Assembly (NCBI RefSeq): GCF_013318015.2
Contig: NZ_CP115842.1
Coordinates: 868,001 to 932,000 of the forward strand
Direction of reading: 5' to 3'
Length of the DNA: 64,000 bases
From: Agrobacterium tumefaciens
GTDB lineage: Bacteria; Pseudomonadota; Alphaproteobacteria; Rhizobiales; Rhizobiaceae
Part shown: piece by piece, positions 9,020-18,327 of the stretch
Position numbering within the stretch: position 1 is the stretch's first letter
Layout: every line of letters starts with the position of its first letter
Notes under the pieces: model-generated
What the model was told of the DNA's origin: nothing
What the model saw: only the letters and a program-made list of their open reading frames with translations
The model's database searches: none
Position numbers and translations under genes: made by a program

Positions 9020-9142
9020 ATGGAAAGAACGGAGAGAACACGCTTGCTGCGGAGCCTTGTTTTCGTGTAGGCGTCTGGCATCGGCATCCGGCATCGAGGC
9101 GCGCCTGAGCTTCGGAACGGCTGCAACCCGGGAATTCTGTCG

Positions 9143-9940
9143 ATGCTCAAGCTGCGCTCTTTTCTTTTCAATACGCTGTTTTATCTCAATCTGATTGTCC
9201 GCATGATCGTGCTCACGCCGATCTATTTCATCCTGCCGCGCAGAATAGCCTATGAAATCCCCAAGAACTGGGCGCGATCCAACCATTGGCTGATGAAGAC
9301 CATTGTCGGCACCACCTTCGAGATCGAGGGGCTGGAAAACATTCCCGAAACCGGCTGTATCTTCGCCCCCAAACACCAGTCCTTCTGGGACACCTATGCG
9401 CTGCTGCCCAACCTTCCCGATCCGGTCTATATTCTGAAGCGCGAGCTTTTGTGGATCCCGCTGTTCGGCTGGTATGCGATGAAGCAGCGCATGATCCCGG
9501 TCAACCGCGCCGCGCGCGGCAAGGTGATGCTAAAGGTCATGGAGCGGGCGAGAGAGGAGATGGCGGCTGGCCGCGAACTCATAATCTATCCCGAAGGCAC
9601 ACGCCGGCCACCGGGCGCTGAGCCCGAATATCGTTATGGCATCGCACGTCTTTACCGCGACCTCAAAGTCCCCGTCATTCCGGTCGCCATGCATCCCGGC
9701 CTCTTCTGGCCACGCCGCTCGACAATGCGTTATCCCGGCCATTTCAAGGTGCGGATCTTGCCGGCCATCGAGCCGGGACTGGACCCGGACGTGTTTTTCA
9801 AGACATTGATCGAGGTGACGGAAAAGGCGAGCGACGAGTTGCTGCTGGAGACCGCGCGCAACAATCCGCACCTGCCGCTGCCACCGACCGCCGTGAAGCG
9901 TATCGCAGAACTTCAGGGGCAAGACACTCCCGCCGGCTAA
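9143..9940 (+). CDS. plsC: Lysophospholipid acyltransferase (1-acyl-sn-glycerol-3-phosphate acyltransferase)
   Basis: A membrane-associated acyltransferase that converts lysophosphatidic acid to phosphatidic acid, or a close paralogue acting on another lyso-lipid. The catalytic HQSFWD (HX4D) motif is at H78-D83 and YPEGTR, the phosphate-binding motif, at 149-154; the final IPVAMHPGLFW block is also typical. A hydrophobic N-terminal segment (about residues 8-32) anchors it. 265 aa is normal. Its stop codon overlaps the stop of the converging ChaC gene by four bases. Confidence 0.9.
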   Translation: MLKLRSFLFNTLFYLNLIVRMIVLTPIYFILPRRIAYEIPKNWARSNHWLMKTIVGTTFEIEGLENIPETGCIFAPKHQSFWDTYALLPNLPDPVYILKRELLWIPLFGWYAMKQRMIPVNRAARGKVMLKVMERAREEMAAGRELIIYPEGTRRPPGAEPEYRYGIARLYRDLKVPVIPVAMHPGLFWPRRSTMRYPGHFKVRILPAIEPGLDPDVFFKTLIEVTEKASDELLLETARNNPHLPLPPTAVKRIAELQGQDTPAG

Positions 9941-10464
9941 ACCGCGATCGTGCCGACACTGGCGGCAATGCTTTCCAGCAGCGTGTCGCGAATACCCATA
10001 TCCTGCAGATGCTGCACGGTATTGAAGACGTAATCGGCATTCGGGCCGGACCGGCCCGATGCGGCAGCCACGATTGTAGCCGCTTCCGCGACACCGAGAC
10101 CACCAATATACTGCTCGTGGGCGGGATCGGCCACATAGGTCACGGCACTGCCGCGCGTGCCATCGGCGAGCGCAATGGCAACGACGCGTTCCTTGTAGAC
10201 ATTCGTTACCAGCTCGCGCTCGCGCAGATAGGCCATGACCGGACCATGGTCCGCTCCGCGCACGCGAAAGGCAACGCCGAGGCAGGAGCCGCCGCGCTCC
10301 AGACCGAGAACAAGGCCGGGCTTCTCCTCAGTGCCGCGGTACACATTTGAACTGATGCAGAGGGAGCGTCGATAACCGTGCAGCCGCGCCTGCTGCCTTT
10401 CCTCAAAGGCAAAGCCCGGGTTCCACATCAACGAACCGTAGCCAAAGACCCAAAAATCGTCCAT
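9937..10464 (-). CDS. ChaC-type gamma-glutamylcyclotransferase
   Basis: Predicted to cleave glutathione to 5-oxoproline and Cys-Gly. The substrate-binding signature FGYGSLMWNPGF lies at the very N-terminus and GLERGGSCLGVAFRV, followed by the region holding the catalytic Glu (YLRERE), is characteristic of ChaC. I take ATG 10464 as the start (175 aa, MDDFWVFGYGS), because the longer frame would begin inside the divergent DUF2125 gene and adds 27 unremarkable residues. No strong Shine-Dalgarno is visible before this ATG. Confidence 0.88.
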   Translation of the reverse strand: MDDFWVFGYGSLMWNPGFAFEERQQARLHGYRRSLCISSNVYRGTEEKPGLVLGLERGGSCLGVAFRVRGADHGPVMAYLRERELVTNVYKERVVAIALADGTRGSAVTYVADPAHEQYIGGLGVAEAATIVAAASGRSGPNADYVFNTVQHLQDMGIRDTLLESIAASVGTIAV

Positions 10465-10513
10465 ATCCCAAGCCAAATCGAATTTATCTGAAGTCTGTTC
10501 ATCGGAGATCAAT

Positions 10514-11515
10514 ATGGCATCGTCAAGCCAATCCGGCACGGTCAAAAAATTCCTCTGGCTTGGTATCGCCGTCGTGCTGGTTATCGGACTTTACACGGCC
10601 GGGTGGTTTTATGCCGCCGACAAGCTGAAGCAGACAGTTCTGAACGTCATCTCGCCTTCGCAGGCCAGAAACGTCAGCGGCGAATGCGGCGACATTGCGT
10701 TCAAGGGTTATCCGTTCCGCATCGGCCTTTTCTGCTCCAAGGTAACGGTGGACGACAAGCAGAATGGCGTTTCAGCCTCGTTCGGAGAATTGCGTTCCGC
10801 AGCGCAAGTCTACAATCCCGGCCACATTGTCTGGGAACTGGATGCACCGGCTGAAATCCGTACCGCGCACGGCCTGACGGTTTCAGCCCTCTGGCAGAAC
10901 ATGCAGTCGAGCATCGTCACCAAGCTTAGGGGTATCGACCGTACCTCGCTTGTCATCGACGGCCTGAAGGCTCAGGCGGTTTCCACCGTTACCGGCCAGA
11001 CGATCGATTTCGATGCCGCCAAGACGGAAATGCATCTGCGCCAGAACGGCGCCGATCTAGACGGCGCGATAACGTTGACCGACTCGTCAACCGTCATCAA
11101 GGATTGGCCGCAACTTCTGCCGCGCCTCAACGCCATCGCCGATGTCACCCTTGCCGGCAAGGCGGGTATGGTAGACGGCAGCGATACGGCCGGGCTTTAC
11201 GGTGCGAGCGGCGAGCTTCGCCGGCTGGTCGCTGATATCGGCGAAGGCCGCACCATGCGTATCAGCGGCCCTTTCTCCTTCGATAATGAGGGCTATCTCT
11301 CCGGCCAGTTCAAGCTGGAGATCGAAAAGCTCGACGCCTGGTCGGACAATGCCAAGCAGGCGTTTCCGCAGCTGCAATCCACCATCGATACCGCCCGCAA
11401 AATGCTCCGCGCACTCGCCGGCGGCGGCGACAGGGCGTCCGTCGACCTCGTGGTGGATCGCGGCCGCGCCACCGTCAGCGGTTTCATTCCGCTGGGGAAG
11501 ATCCCGCCGATTTAA
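10514..11515 (+). CDS. DUF2125 domain-containing envelope protein
   Basis: A 333-aa alphaproteobacterial protein of unknown function. An N-terminal membrane anchor or uncleaved signal lies around residues 14-34 (LWLGIAVVLVIGLYTAGWFY). The remainder is a periplasmic, beta-rich domain with two conserved Cys in GECGDIAFKGYPFRIGLFCSK, likely a disulfide. The final PLGKIPPI is conserved in DUF2125 proteins as I know them. It overlaps the converging GNAT gene stop by four bases. Confidence 0.83.
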   Translation: MASSSQSGTVKKFLWLGIAVVLVIGLYTAGWFYAADKLKQTVLNVISPSQARNVSGECGDIAFKGYPFRIGLFCSKVTVDDKQNGVSASFGELRSAAQVYNPGHIVWELDAPAEIRTAHGLTVSALWQNMQSSIVTKLRGIDRTSLVIDGLKAQAVSTVTGQTIDFDAAKTEMHLRQNGADLDGAITLTDSSTVIKDWPQLLPRLNAIADVTLAGKAGMVDGSDTAGLYGASGELRRLVADIGEGRTMRISGPFSFDNEGYLSGQFKLEIEKLDAWSDNAKQAFPQLQSTIDTARKMLRALAGGGDRASVDLVVDRGRATVSGFIPLGKIPPI

Positions 11516-11931
11516 CAGAGAGCTTTTGTAAAAAACACCTCAGCGGCATCCTGAATTTTTGAAAGATGCAGGATGCCGGCTTCTTTGTATCCATTGCGAC
11601 GATGCCACATCTGCGGTTCCCGCTCGTCCTGCTGGCTGGACGTCATCACCAGTGAGGCACCCTGCTCACGCATCAGAGTTTCCCAAAAAACTGTAAGCGT
11701 TGCGCCGACGCCATGTCCCCGAAACTCGGGAACGACGCGGATCATGTCCATGTAGGGGATCTTACCCCAGAACATCGAGAACCGCAGAAAACCGACTAGA
11801 ATCGTATCTTCTTTCACGACGAGATATTCGCGGCGTCCGACGCAACGCCGCAACCAATCCTCATCGATCCATTTGTCTTCCCGCAGCAGCCATTCGATAT
11901 CGTCATCCGTCGCCGCCGATATCAATATCAC
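11512..11931 (-). CDS. GNAT family N-acetyltransferase
   Basis: A 139-aa GNAT fold. The acetyl-CoA pyrophosphate loop RGHGVGATL occurs at about residues 71-79, after the beta4 strand MDMIRVVPEF; the C-terminal MWHRRNGYKEAG block is the usual last GNAT segment. The substrate cannot be read from sequence. It lies 9 bp after tyrC on the same strand and may be the last gene of the hisC-tyrC transcript. Confidence 0.85.
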   Translation of the reverse strand: MILISAATDDDIEWLLREDKWIDEDWLRRCVGRREYLVVKEDTILVGFLRFSMFWGKIPYMDMIRVVPEFRGHGVGATLTVFWETLMREQGASLVMTSSQQDEREPQMWHRRNGYKEAGILHLSKIQDAAEVFFTKALC

Positions 11932-11940
11932 TTCAGCGCC

Positions 11941-12870
11941 CTACTTCTTCTGATCCAGCGCGTGACGCCCAAAGTCAGGCGTATCGACGTCCTGACCGGC
12001 CTCGATGATGGAGCGGCGGATGGAGCGTGTGCGGGAAAACAGTTCGAACAACTTGTCGCCCTCCCCCCAGCGGATCGCCCTTTGCAGCGAAGCAAGGTCT
12101 TCCGAGAACCGTGCCAGCATTTCGAGGATGGCATCCTTGTTGTGCAGGCAGACATCGCGCCACATGGTGGGGTCCGAGGCGGCGAGACGCGTGAAATCTC
12201 GGAAGCCGGAAGCGGAATATTTGATGACTTCCGACTCGGTTACCGTCTCCAGATCGTCCGCCGTGCCGACGATGTTGTAGGCGATGATGTGCGGCAGATG
12301 CGAGACGATCGCCAGAACCTTGTCGTGGTGTTCGGCATCCATTTCATCCACACGCGAGCCGAGCGCCCGCCAGAAATCCTTGAGCCTTTCCAGCGCCTCC
12401 GCATCCGTGCCCGGCAGCGGCGTGAAGATGCACCAGCGCTCGCGGAAAAGACCGGAAAAACCGGCATCCGGGCCAGATTTTTCCGTACCCGCCAGCGGAT
12501 GTCCAGGAATGAAATGCACATTGTCAGGCATATGCGGCGCCATCTGCGCGATGACAGAGGCCTTGGTAGAGCCGACATCGGTGACGATGGCGCCGGGCTT
12601 CAGATGCGGCGCGATCTGCTCGGCAACCGCCCCGGATGAACCGACCGGCACTGAAACGATCACAAGATCAGCATCCCTGACCGCCTGCGCGGCGGATGTC
12701 GTATACTCGCTTCCAAGCGCCAGTTCCTCTGCCCGCTTCAGCGTTTCCGCGCTGCGGGTGGAAATCGTGACATGCCGGGCAAGACCCAGTTCCTTGATGT
12801 CGCGCGCAATGGACGAGCCGATCAGGCCGATGCCAACAAGCGCGATGCGCTCAAACATGATCTCGCCCAT
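11941..12870 (-). CDS. tyrC: Prephenate/arogenate dehydrogenase
   Basis: An NAD(P)-dependent dehydrogenase of tyrosine synthesis. The Rossmann motif VGIGLIGSSIAR opens the protein (about residues 12-23). HFIPGHPLAGTEKSGP holds the catalytic His and the substrate loop of the TyrA family. 309 aa without a chorismate mutase or ACT domain fits the monofunctional TyrC form. ATG 12870 overlaps the hisC stop as TAATG, showing translational coupling. Preference for prephenate or arogenate cannot be told here. A second ATG at codon 5 is also possible. Confidence 0.92.
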   Translation of the reverse strand: MGEIMFERIALVGIGLIGSSIARDIKELGLARHVTISTRSAETLKRAEELALGSEYTTSAAQAVRDADLVIVSVPVGSSGAVAEQIAPHLKPGAIVTDVGSTKASVIAQMAPHMPDNVHFIPGHPLAGTEKSGPDAGFSGLFRERWCIFTPLPGTDAEALERLKDFWRALGSRVDEMDAEHHDKVLAIVSHLPHIIAYNIVGTADDLETVTESEVIKYSASGFRDFTRLAASDPTMWRDVCLHNKDAILEMLARFSEDLASLQRAIRWGEGDKLFELFSRTRSIRRSIIEAGQDVDTPDFGRHALDQKK

Positions 12871-13976
12871 TACGCCTGCCCCATGAACTCGGTGAGCGCG
12901 GCGATGACGCCAAGATTGGCTTCTTCCGAACCAACCGTCATACGCAAGGCATTGGGGAAACCGTAACCGCGCACGGCACGCAGGATATAACCGCGGCGGC
13001 TCAGGAACTCGTCCGCATCTGGTGCACGCTTGCCATCCTGGTCCGGGAAATGGATCAGGACAAAGTTGGTGACTGATGGCGTGACCTTGAGGCCGAGACC
13101 GGTGAAGACCGTCGTGAGTTTCTCCAGCCAGAGCGTGTTGTGAGAGATCGCCTTTTCCAGGAATGCCTGATCGCGGATGGCCGCGGCACCCGCTGCGATC
13201 GCCGGCGCGCTCATGTTGAACGGACCACGCACCCGGTTCAGCGCATCGATGATGGCGGCCGGACCATACATCCAGCCGACGCGCAGTGCGGCCAGACCGT
13301 AAACCTTGGAGAAGGTGCGCGTCATCACCACGTTGCGGTTCCCAGACACCAGCTCGAGACCGGCCTCGTAGTCGTTCTTGCGTACATATTCGGCATAAGC
13401 CGCATCAAGCACGAGCACGACATGTTTCGGCAGACCAGCCTGAAGGCGGCGGATTTCCGCGACCGGAACATAGGTGCCGGTGGGATTGCCGGGATTGGCG
13501 ATGAAAACCATCTTCGTCCTTGGCGTGACGGCGGCAAGAATGGCGTCCACATCGACGGCGCAATCCTTTTCCTTCACCGTCACCGGCGTTGCGCCCGCAC
13601 CCATGATCTGGATCTTGTAGACGAGGAAACCGTGTTCGGTGATGATCGCCTCATCGCCCGTACCCAGATAGACGTGGCAGAGCAGGCCAAGAAGCTCATC
13701 CGAGCCGTTACCGCACATGATATTCGCTATGTTGAGGCCATGCACGTCTGCAATCGCCTGACGCAGCGCAATCGCCTGTCCGTCGGGATAGATTTCCAGA
13801 TGGCTGGCGGTGGCGGCGAATGCCTCGATCGCCTTCGGGCTTGGCCCGAGCGGCGTTTCGTTGGAGGAGAGCTTATAAACCTTCGCGACGCCATCCACAT
13901 GTTCCTTGCCGGGAACATAAGCGGCGATATCCAGAATACCCGGACGCGGAAGAGGTTGGCTAAGCTCTGCACTCAT
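12870..13976 (-). CDS. hisC: Histidinol-phosphate aminotransferase
   Basis: A fold-I PLP aminotransferase, 368 aa. The Schiff-base lysine lies in [23 protein letters not shown] and the substrate Arg in the C-terminal LRMTVGS block are conserved. It transaminates imidazole-acetol phosphate in histidine synthesis and, in this context next to tyrC, probably also aromatic amino-acid precursors, as reported for related HisC enzymes. It is the first gene of the hisC-tyrC pair; 84 bp separate it from the methyltransferase gene upstream on the same strand. Confidence 0.94.
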   Translation of the reverse strand: MSAELSQPLPRPGILDIAAYVPGKEHVDGVAKVYKLSSNETPLGPSPKAIEAFAATASHLEIYPDGQAIALRQAIADVHGLNIANIMCGNGSDELLGLLCHVYLGTGDEAIITEHGFLVYKIQIMGAGATPVTVKEKDCAVDVDAILAAVTPRTKMVFIANPGNPTGTYVPVAEIRRLQAGLPKHVVLVLDAAYAEYVRKNDYEAGLELVSGNRNVVMTRTFSKVYGLAALRVGWMYGPAAIIDALNRVRGPFNMSAPAIAAGAAAIRDQAFLEKAISHNTLWLEKLTTVFTGLGLKVTPSVTNFVLIHFPDQDGKRAPDADEFLSRRGYILRAVRGYGFPNALRMTVGSEEANLGVIAALTEFMGQA

Positions 13977-14060
13977 TTGATCGACCTTCGGAAATGCGCC
14001 GGGGAGCCCGGCAAAAGCAATGCCGGAGGCATTAGACCGGAATGGCCCCTTTGTCGAGGG

Positions 14061-14822
14061 TCAGCGCGGCTTTCCGTGCTTTGCGGCGGTGCGGGTGGTG
14101 GGCACACCCTGAGGCGCAAGGACCGGCACGAAAACCCGGCGTGAGGCGCGCTGGGTAACGGGCAATCCCTGATAGAGACGTTTCTGTGCCTCAACCACGA
14201 TAACGCCGGAAAACAGCGGCCAGAGCCTGCGGCCGGTAAGCTCAAGGTATCGGCGGAATTTCAGTACCGGGCGGCTGGTGGTGGGCGGAAAGAAAAGCGC
14301 TTCGGCGCTTGCCCCCGGCGTAAAATTGGTCTCGCGCAGAAGCGCCGTCAACTGCCCGCGCGAATAGGGCCGGCCCGAGCCGAAAGGTGTGTGTTCCATG
14401 CGTGCCCAGACCCCACGCCTGTTCGGCACCACGATCACCAGACGCCCGCCGGGCGCCAGCACCCGCCAGAGTTCTTTCAGGGTTTCGCGCGGATTTTCGG
14501 CAAATTCCAGAGCATGCACCATCAACACCCGGTCTATCGACGAATCGGGTAGCGGCAGTTCCTCGTCAAACACCAGCGCCGTGGAGGAAAGCTCGCCTGC
14601 CGGCCAGTTCACCGCTCCCTGCCCCGCCGGCATGAAGGCAAAGGTGCGCTCCGTGTCATGACGGAACCGCTCCAGAAACGGCACGGCGTAACCGAGGCCG
14701 ACCAGCCTTTCCTCCGGCAAAGGCGGCCAGAGCGATGAAAGCGCCATGGTGATCGCCTGCTCGGCCGAGCGGCCAAGCGGGGAATGATAGAATTCGCGCA
14801 GATCGACGATATCGGTGTTCAT
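14061..14822 (-). CDS. Class I SAM-dependent methyltransferase (UbiE-like)
   Basis: 253 aa. The methyltransferase core is seen in FDEELPLPDSSIDRVLMVHALEF (motifs II-III) and LWRVLAPGGRLVIVVPNR (post-motif), the usual type-11 layout. The N-terminal SAM-binding motif I is degenerate (no clear GxGxG), which is odd and could mean altered cofactor binding or a non-enzymatic role. The C-terminal 60 residues are basic. Substrate unknown. It is divergent from gloB; in related genomes this gene commonly neighbours glyoxalase II, which makes a link with that pathway possible but unproved. Confidence 0.82.
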   Translation of the reverse strand: MNTDIVDLREFYHSPLGRSAEQAITMALSSLWPPLPEERLVGLGYAVPFLERFRHDTERTFAFMPAGQGAVNWPAGELSSTALVFDEELPLPDSSIDRVLMVHALEFAENPRETLKELWRVLAPGGRLVIVVPNRRGVWARMEHTPFGSGRPYSRGQLTALLRETNFTPGASAEALFFPPTTSRPVLKFRRYLELTGRRLWPLFSGVIVVEAQKRLYQGLPVTQRASRRVFVPVLAPQGVPTTRTAAKHGKPR

Positions 14823-14929
14823 GGGCGAGAATGTAGCATCAGGCGGTTGGACTTCAAGGCGTCTGCGCCTACATTGAAATTCAGGCGGACAAATGCGCCG
14901 GCTAAGGCCGGCAAATGGAGAGGACCACG

Positions 14930-15700
14930 ATGAAACCTTTGGAAATAGACGTCTTTCTTTGCCGCAGTGATAATTTTGGCGTTCTGCTGCACGATCCAGA
15001 AAGCGGGGCGACCGCCGCGATCGATGCGCCGGAGGAAGGCCCCATCCTGCAGGCTCTTCATGGGCATGGCTGGAAGCTCACGCATATCTTTACCACTCAC
15101 CACCATCAGGACCATGTGGAAGCCAATCTGGCGCTGAAGGACAAATTCCAGTGCGAAATACATGGCCCACATGATGAGGCGATTGCGATCCCCGGTCTCG
15201 ACCGGTCCCAGGCCGATGGCGACGAGTTCGAATTTGCCGGACGGCGCGTTCAGGTCATTGCCACACCCGGTCATACGGCGGGGCATATCTGCTACTACCT
15301 TCCCGATGACGGCCTGCTGTTTGCCGCCGATACGCTTTTCGCCATGGGTTGCGGTCGCCTGTTCGAACGTACGGCAACAGATATGTGGCACTCTTTCCAG
15401 AAGTTAATGGCGCTGCCGGATGACACGAAAGTCTATTTCGGCCACGAATATACACTTTCGAATGCCCGTTTCGCGCTCACCGTCGATCCTGATAACGCGG
15501 CTCTAATCGAGCGCGCCGAAAGCGTCGAAAAGGCGCGGCAGGCGAATGAATTCACCATTCCCACCACCATCGGGCTGGAAAAACAGACCAACCCTTATAT
15601 GCGGGTGGCCGATGCCGGCATCCGCAGTCATCTTGGCCTTGAAGGGGCAACCGATGCCGAAGTCTTTGCCGAAATCCGCACACGCAAGGACAATTTCTGA
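14930..15700 (+). CDS. gloB: Hydroxyacylglutathione hydrolase (glyoxalase II)
   Basis: A metallo-beta-lactamase-fold thioesterase that hydrolyses S-lactoylglutathione. The dinuclear metal motif THHHQDH is at residues 56-62; further ligands appear in [15 protein letters not shown] and FGHEYT. I choose ATG 14930 (MKPLEIDVF, 256 aa), since GGAGAGG lies just before it; an in-frame ATG 15 bases earlier would place this purine tract inside the gene. Its TGA overlaps the next ATG (TGATG), so the cupin gene is translationally coupled. Confidence 0.95.
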   Translation: MKPLEIDVFLCRSDNFGVLLHDPESGATAAIDAPEEGPILQALHGHGWKLTHIFTTHHHQDHVEANLALKDKFQCEIHGPHDEAIAIPGLDRSQADGDEFEFAGRRVQVIATPGHTAGHICYYLPDDGLLFAADTLFAMGCGRLFERTATDMWHSFQKLMALPDDTKVYFGHEYTLSNARFALTVDPDNAALIERAESVEKARQANEFTIPTTIGLEKQTNPYMRVADAGIRSHLGLEGATDAEVFAEIRTRKDNF

Positions 15701-16140
15701 TGGGCGCCGATCTGTCTTCGGCAGCGATCATTCGCGAACTGGAACTGGAGCCGCACCCCGAGGGCGGCTTTTACCACCAGACATTTCGCGACAAGGCAGG
15801 TGGTGAGCGCGGCCATTCAACGGCGATCTATTATCTTCTGGAAAAGGGGACGCTCTCTCACTGGCATCGCGTCACCGATGCGGTGGAGGTCTGGCACTAT
15901 TATGCCGGCGCTCCGATCACCCTGCATCTTTCCGAAGATGGCAGGGAGGTACAGACCTTTACCCTCGGCCCCGACATTCTGGAAGGCGAGCGCCCGCAGG
16001 TGATCGTACCTGCCAATTGCTGGCAATCGGCAGAAAGCCTCGGCGACTTCACCCTCGTCGGCTGCACCGTCTCGCCGGGTTTCGCCTTTTCAAGCTTCGT
16101 GATGGCCGAACCCGGATGGTCGCCGGGCGATACCCCGTAA
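15700..16140 (+). CDS. Cupin-fold protein, DUF985 family
   Basis: A 146-aa DUF985 (cupin_5) protein. Typical blocks are LEPHPEGGFYHQTFR, STAIYYLLEKGTLSHWHRV and DAVEVWHYYAGAP, which provide the candidate metal-binding His residues of the barrel, and VIVPANCWQSA. The reaction is unknown; some relatives have been linked to sugar epimerase-like folds. Coupled to gloB by overlapping stop and start codons. Confidence 0.88.
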   Translation: MGADLSSAAIIRELELEPHPEGGFYHQTFRDKAGGERGHSTAIYYLLEKGTLSHWHRVTDAVEVWHYYAGAPITLHLSEDGREVQTFTLGPDILEGERPQVIVPANCWQSAESLGDFTLVGCTVSPGFAFSSFVMAEPGWSPGDTP

Positions 16141-16145
16141 CTACA

Positions 16146-16919
16146 TCAACCGCCATATTTGGTGGCGGTGATGTAGACTTGGCCTACCCGCGTCGGAATG
16201 ACGGCGTAGACCGGGGCATAGACATCCATATTGTCGGATTTGGCGAACCATATCTCCATGGAAATGGATTTCAGGTATTCGATATCCTTGCGGCCCTGGC
16301 GATAACCCGACTTCGGCACGTAACGCGCCTTGCAGACCACGGCATCGCCGCTGAAGCCATTCGTCTTGAAGGGCTTGGTGCCGCTGGGGCTCAACACCAG
16401 ATCCAGCCGCGATTCGCCGTCATAGATCGGCAGGCGCGACGGGCAGATGCGGCCGCCGGCGGGAATGATGAGGCCAGAGATTGGATCGAGGACGGAGCGC
16501 AGGTCGCCGTCCTTCACATTCACCCAATTGTCCGGCCGCGCCTTCGGCTCCGGTTTCACCGTCGTCGATGTGACGTTGCCGTTACGATAGACCACATCAT
16601 AGGTCCGCACCCGCTTGCCGTCCTTGTAAACAAGCGAATATGTATTCGCCTGCAGCCGATGGCCGCGTTTGGCACCCGAAATCGTCGTCTTGCCGGAAAT
16701 ATCCGCCAGAACGCTTGCAAGCCCTGCTGAGCTGAAGGAACCGGAAATCGAATAGTTCGGGCCGTTCATGCGAGTCGAAAAACTCGCCTTGGCAATTGGT
16801 AGAATACCGAGATTGATGCTGTATTCGCTTGTATGGCGGGCTTCGGCGGCGAGCGAGGGAGATACGCCTGCAAACGCCATTGTCACAGCCATGAAAATGC
16901 TTTTTCCTCTGGCAATCAT
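16146..16919 (-). CDS. Secreted DUF3108 protein
   Basis: 257 aa with a cleavable signal peptide (about residues 1-25, ending SLAAEA). The mature part is a beta-rich DUF3108 domain of unknown function, including [16 protein letters not shown] near the mature N-terminus and [14 protein letters not shown] strands. Two Cys residues ([12 protein letters not shown] and VVCKARYV) may pair. It lies 5 bp from the converging cupin gene. Confidence 0.82.
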   Translation of the reverse strand: MIARGKSIFMAVTMAFAGVSPSLAAEARHTSEYSINLGILPIAKASFSTRMNGPNYSISGSFSSAGLASVLADISGKTTISGAKRGHRLQANTYSLVYKDGKRVRTYDVVYRNGNVTSTTVKPEPKARPDNWVNVKDGDLRSVLDPISGLIIPAGGRICPSRLPIYDGESRLDLVLSPSGTKPFKTNGFSGDAVVCKARYVPKSGYRQGRKDIEYLKSISMEIWFAKSDNMDVYAPVYAVIPTRVGQVYITATKYGG

Positions 16920-17047
16920 TTGGATATCACCTTAAAAGAGGCGCGGAAGCGGCCTTATGGGGCGATCATATACGCCGACTTGTGGCAATAAAAAAGCGGA
17001 TGCCGGTTGAAAACGCCGGAATTTCCTTTCATTTGCTCGCGAGCGGC

Positions 17048-17076
17048 TTGACTGTTAAGTCCCGTCTGACTATAGA
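17048..17076 (+). promoter_or_regulatory. Housekeeping-sigma promoter of rpmB
   Basis: TTGACT (17048-17053), a 17-bp spacer, then TATAGA (17071-17076): near-consensus -35 and -10 elements with ideal spacing. It precedes rpmB by about 95 bp. Confidence 0.8.
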
Positions 17077-17170
17077 ACCGCAACTTTCCAATCATGGCCA
17101 GTTGGATTGCCACCACGGTTTTGCCGGTGGCGAGCCAGTGGTGAAACAGACAAACGAAATAGGTGTACCC

Positions 17171-17461
17171 ATGTCCCGTGTATGCGAATTGACCGGCAAG
17201 GGCGTCCAGACGGGCAACAACGTCAGCCACGCCAACAACAAGACCAAGCGCCGGTTCCTTCCGAACCTCTGCCAGGTTACGTTGATCTCCGATGCTCTCG
17301 GCCAGCGTTTCCGCCTGCGTGTTTCCGCAGCAGCTCTGCGCTCCGTTGAACATCGTGGCGGCCTCGATGCCTTCCTTCTGAAGTCCGGCGAAAACGAACT
17401 GAGCATGCGCGCTCGTCTCCTGCGCCGCCAGATCGCCAAGAAGACGGCCGAAGCTGCTTAA
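17171..17461 (+). CDS. rpmB: 50S ribosomal protein L28
   Basis: 96 aa, beginning [20 protein letters not shown], the L28 signature, and ending with a Lys-rich helix. Start ATG 17171 matches the family N-terminus; the frame remains open upstream but that part is non-coding leader. The zinc-binding Cys set of some L28 proteins is absent apart from Cys5 and one Cys in the middle, as in many proteobacteria. A strong promoter precedes it and a hairpin terminator follows. Confidence 0.98.
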   Translation: MSRVCELTGKGVQTGNNVSHANNKTKRRFLPNLCQVTLISDALGQRFRLRVSAAALRSVEHRGGLDAFLLKSGENELSMRARLLRRQIAKKTAEAA

Positions 17462-17490
17462 TTAGCGGTTTCGACATCACTGATATTCAG

Positions 17491-17522
17491 AAGGCTTGAA
17501 TGGCTTTTGCCGCTCAAGCCTT
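17491..17522 (+). terminator. Intrinsic terminator of rpmB
   Basis: AAGGCTTGA (17491-17499) pairs perfectly with TCAAGCCTT (17514-17522), followed by TTGCTTGTT. It ends the rpmB transcript 30 bp after the stop. A TTG inside it opens a longer frame for the next gene, which argues against that upstream start. Confidence 0.7.
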
Positions 17523-17546
17523 TTGCTTGTTCTAATTCGGCTCCAA

Positions 17547-17577
17547 CTGGTGGCATCACCCAGGATAAAAAAATGCC
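17547..17577 (+). promoter_or_regulatory. Candidate preQ1-I-type riboswitch over the yhhQ start codon
   Basis: CTGG (17547-17550) pairs with CCAG (17560-17563) as stem P1. The enclosed loop contains GGCAT (17552-17556), an exact complement of ATGCC (17573-17577), which includes the yhhQ start codon. Between them lies the A-rich linker GATAAAAAA. This is an H-type pseudoknot with short stem, A-rich tail and CCC just before the 3' P1 strand, resembling preQ1-I aptamers. The gene it controls imports queuosine precursors, the expected target. Folding would hide the AUG, implying translational repression by preQ1. Stem P1 is only 4 bp and loop 1 shorter than consensus, so this is a candidate. Confidence 0.55.
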
Positions 17578-18211
17578 CTACCTGCGCTACACGCTCATTT
17601 ACGTTCTGCTGATGACACTGGTGGTCGTCGCGTCCAATATTCTGGTGCAATACCCGCTTTCCGGATCGCTGTTCGGCGTCAATCTCGGCGATCTTTTGAC
17701 CTGGGGTGCCTTTACCTATCCGGTCGCCTTCCTCGTCACAGACCTTACAAACCGCCAGTTCGGCCCGTCAGTCGCGCGCCGCGTCGTACTTGCCGGTTTT
17801 ATTGTTGGTGTCACACTGTCCTTCTGGACCTCGATCCCGCGTATCGCCGTTGCCTCCGGCACCGCCTATCTGATTGGCCAGCTGCTCGATATTTCCGTAT
17901 TCAACCGCCTGCGCCGCCAGCGCTGGTGGCACGCACCTCTTGCCGGCTCGATGCTGGGTTCGGTGCTGGATACCGCGCTGTTCTTCTCCATCGCCTTTGC
18001 TGCGAGTTTCTCCTTCGTCGGTCCCAACGATGCCTTCGCCATTGAAAATGCCCCCGTGCTCGGCATCTTCGCTCTGGAGGCACCGCGCTGGATTTCCTGG
18101 GCGCTCGGCGACCTCTCGGTGAAGATCCTCGTCGGCCTCGTGATGCTACTGCCCTACGGCGCACTGATGAACACGCTGAAGCCGATGCCAAAGGTCGCCA
18201 AATCGGGCTGA
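17573..18211 (+). CDS. yhhQ: Queuosine precursor transporter YhhQ
   Basis: An inner-membrane protein of the VUT/DUF165 family that takes up preQ0/preQ1 for queuosine tRNA modification. I take ATG 17573 (MPYLRYTLIYVLL, 212 aa), since the longer frame would start inside the rpmB terminator. About six hydrophobic segments are visible. The family blocks TYPVAFLVTDLTNRQFG and GSMLGSVLDTALFF are present. AGGA lies 11 bases upstream of the start. The start codon is embedded in a predicted pseudoknot (separate entry). Confidence 0.9.
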   Translation: MPYLRYTLIYVLLMTLVVVASNILVQYPLSGSLFGVNLGDLLTWGAFTYPVAFLVTDLTNRQFGPSVARRVVLAGFIVGVTLSFWTSIPRIAVASGTAYLIGQLLDISVFNRLRRQRWWHAPLAGSMLGSVLDTALFFSIAFAASFSFVGPNDAFAIENAPVLGIFALEAPRWISWALGDLSVKILVGLVMLLPYGALMNTLKPMPKVAKSG

Positions 18212-18327
18212 CACCATTGTCATCCAAGGTTTAAGGCTGGGGTGAGAGCGTGGATCGAATCGCGCTTGCAAACCAGCCGACTGCGTTGCAGTCTGCGGTC
18301 CGTGGCACAGATCAGAGGCAGGCAGAT

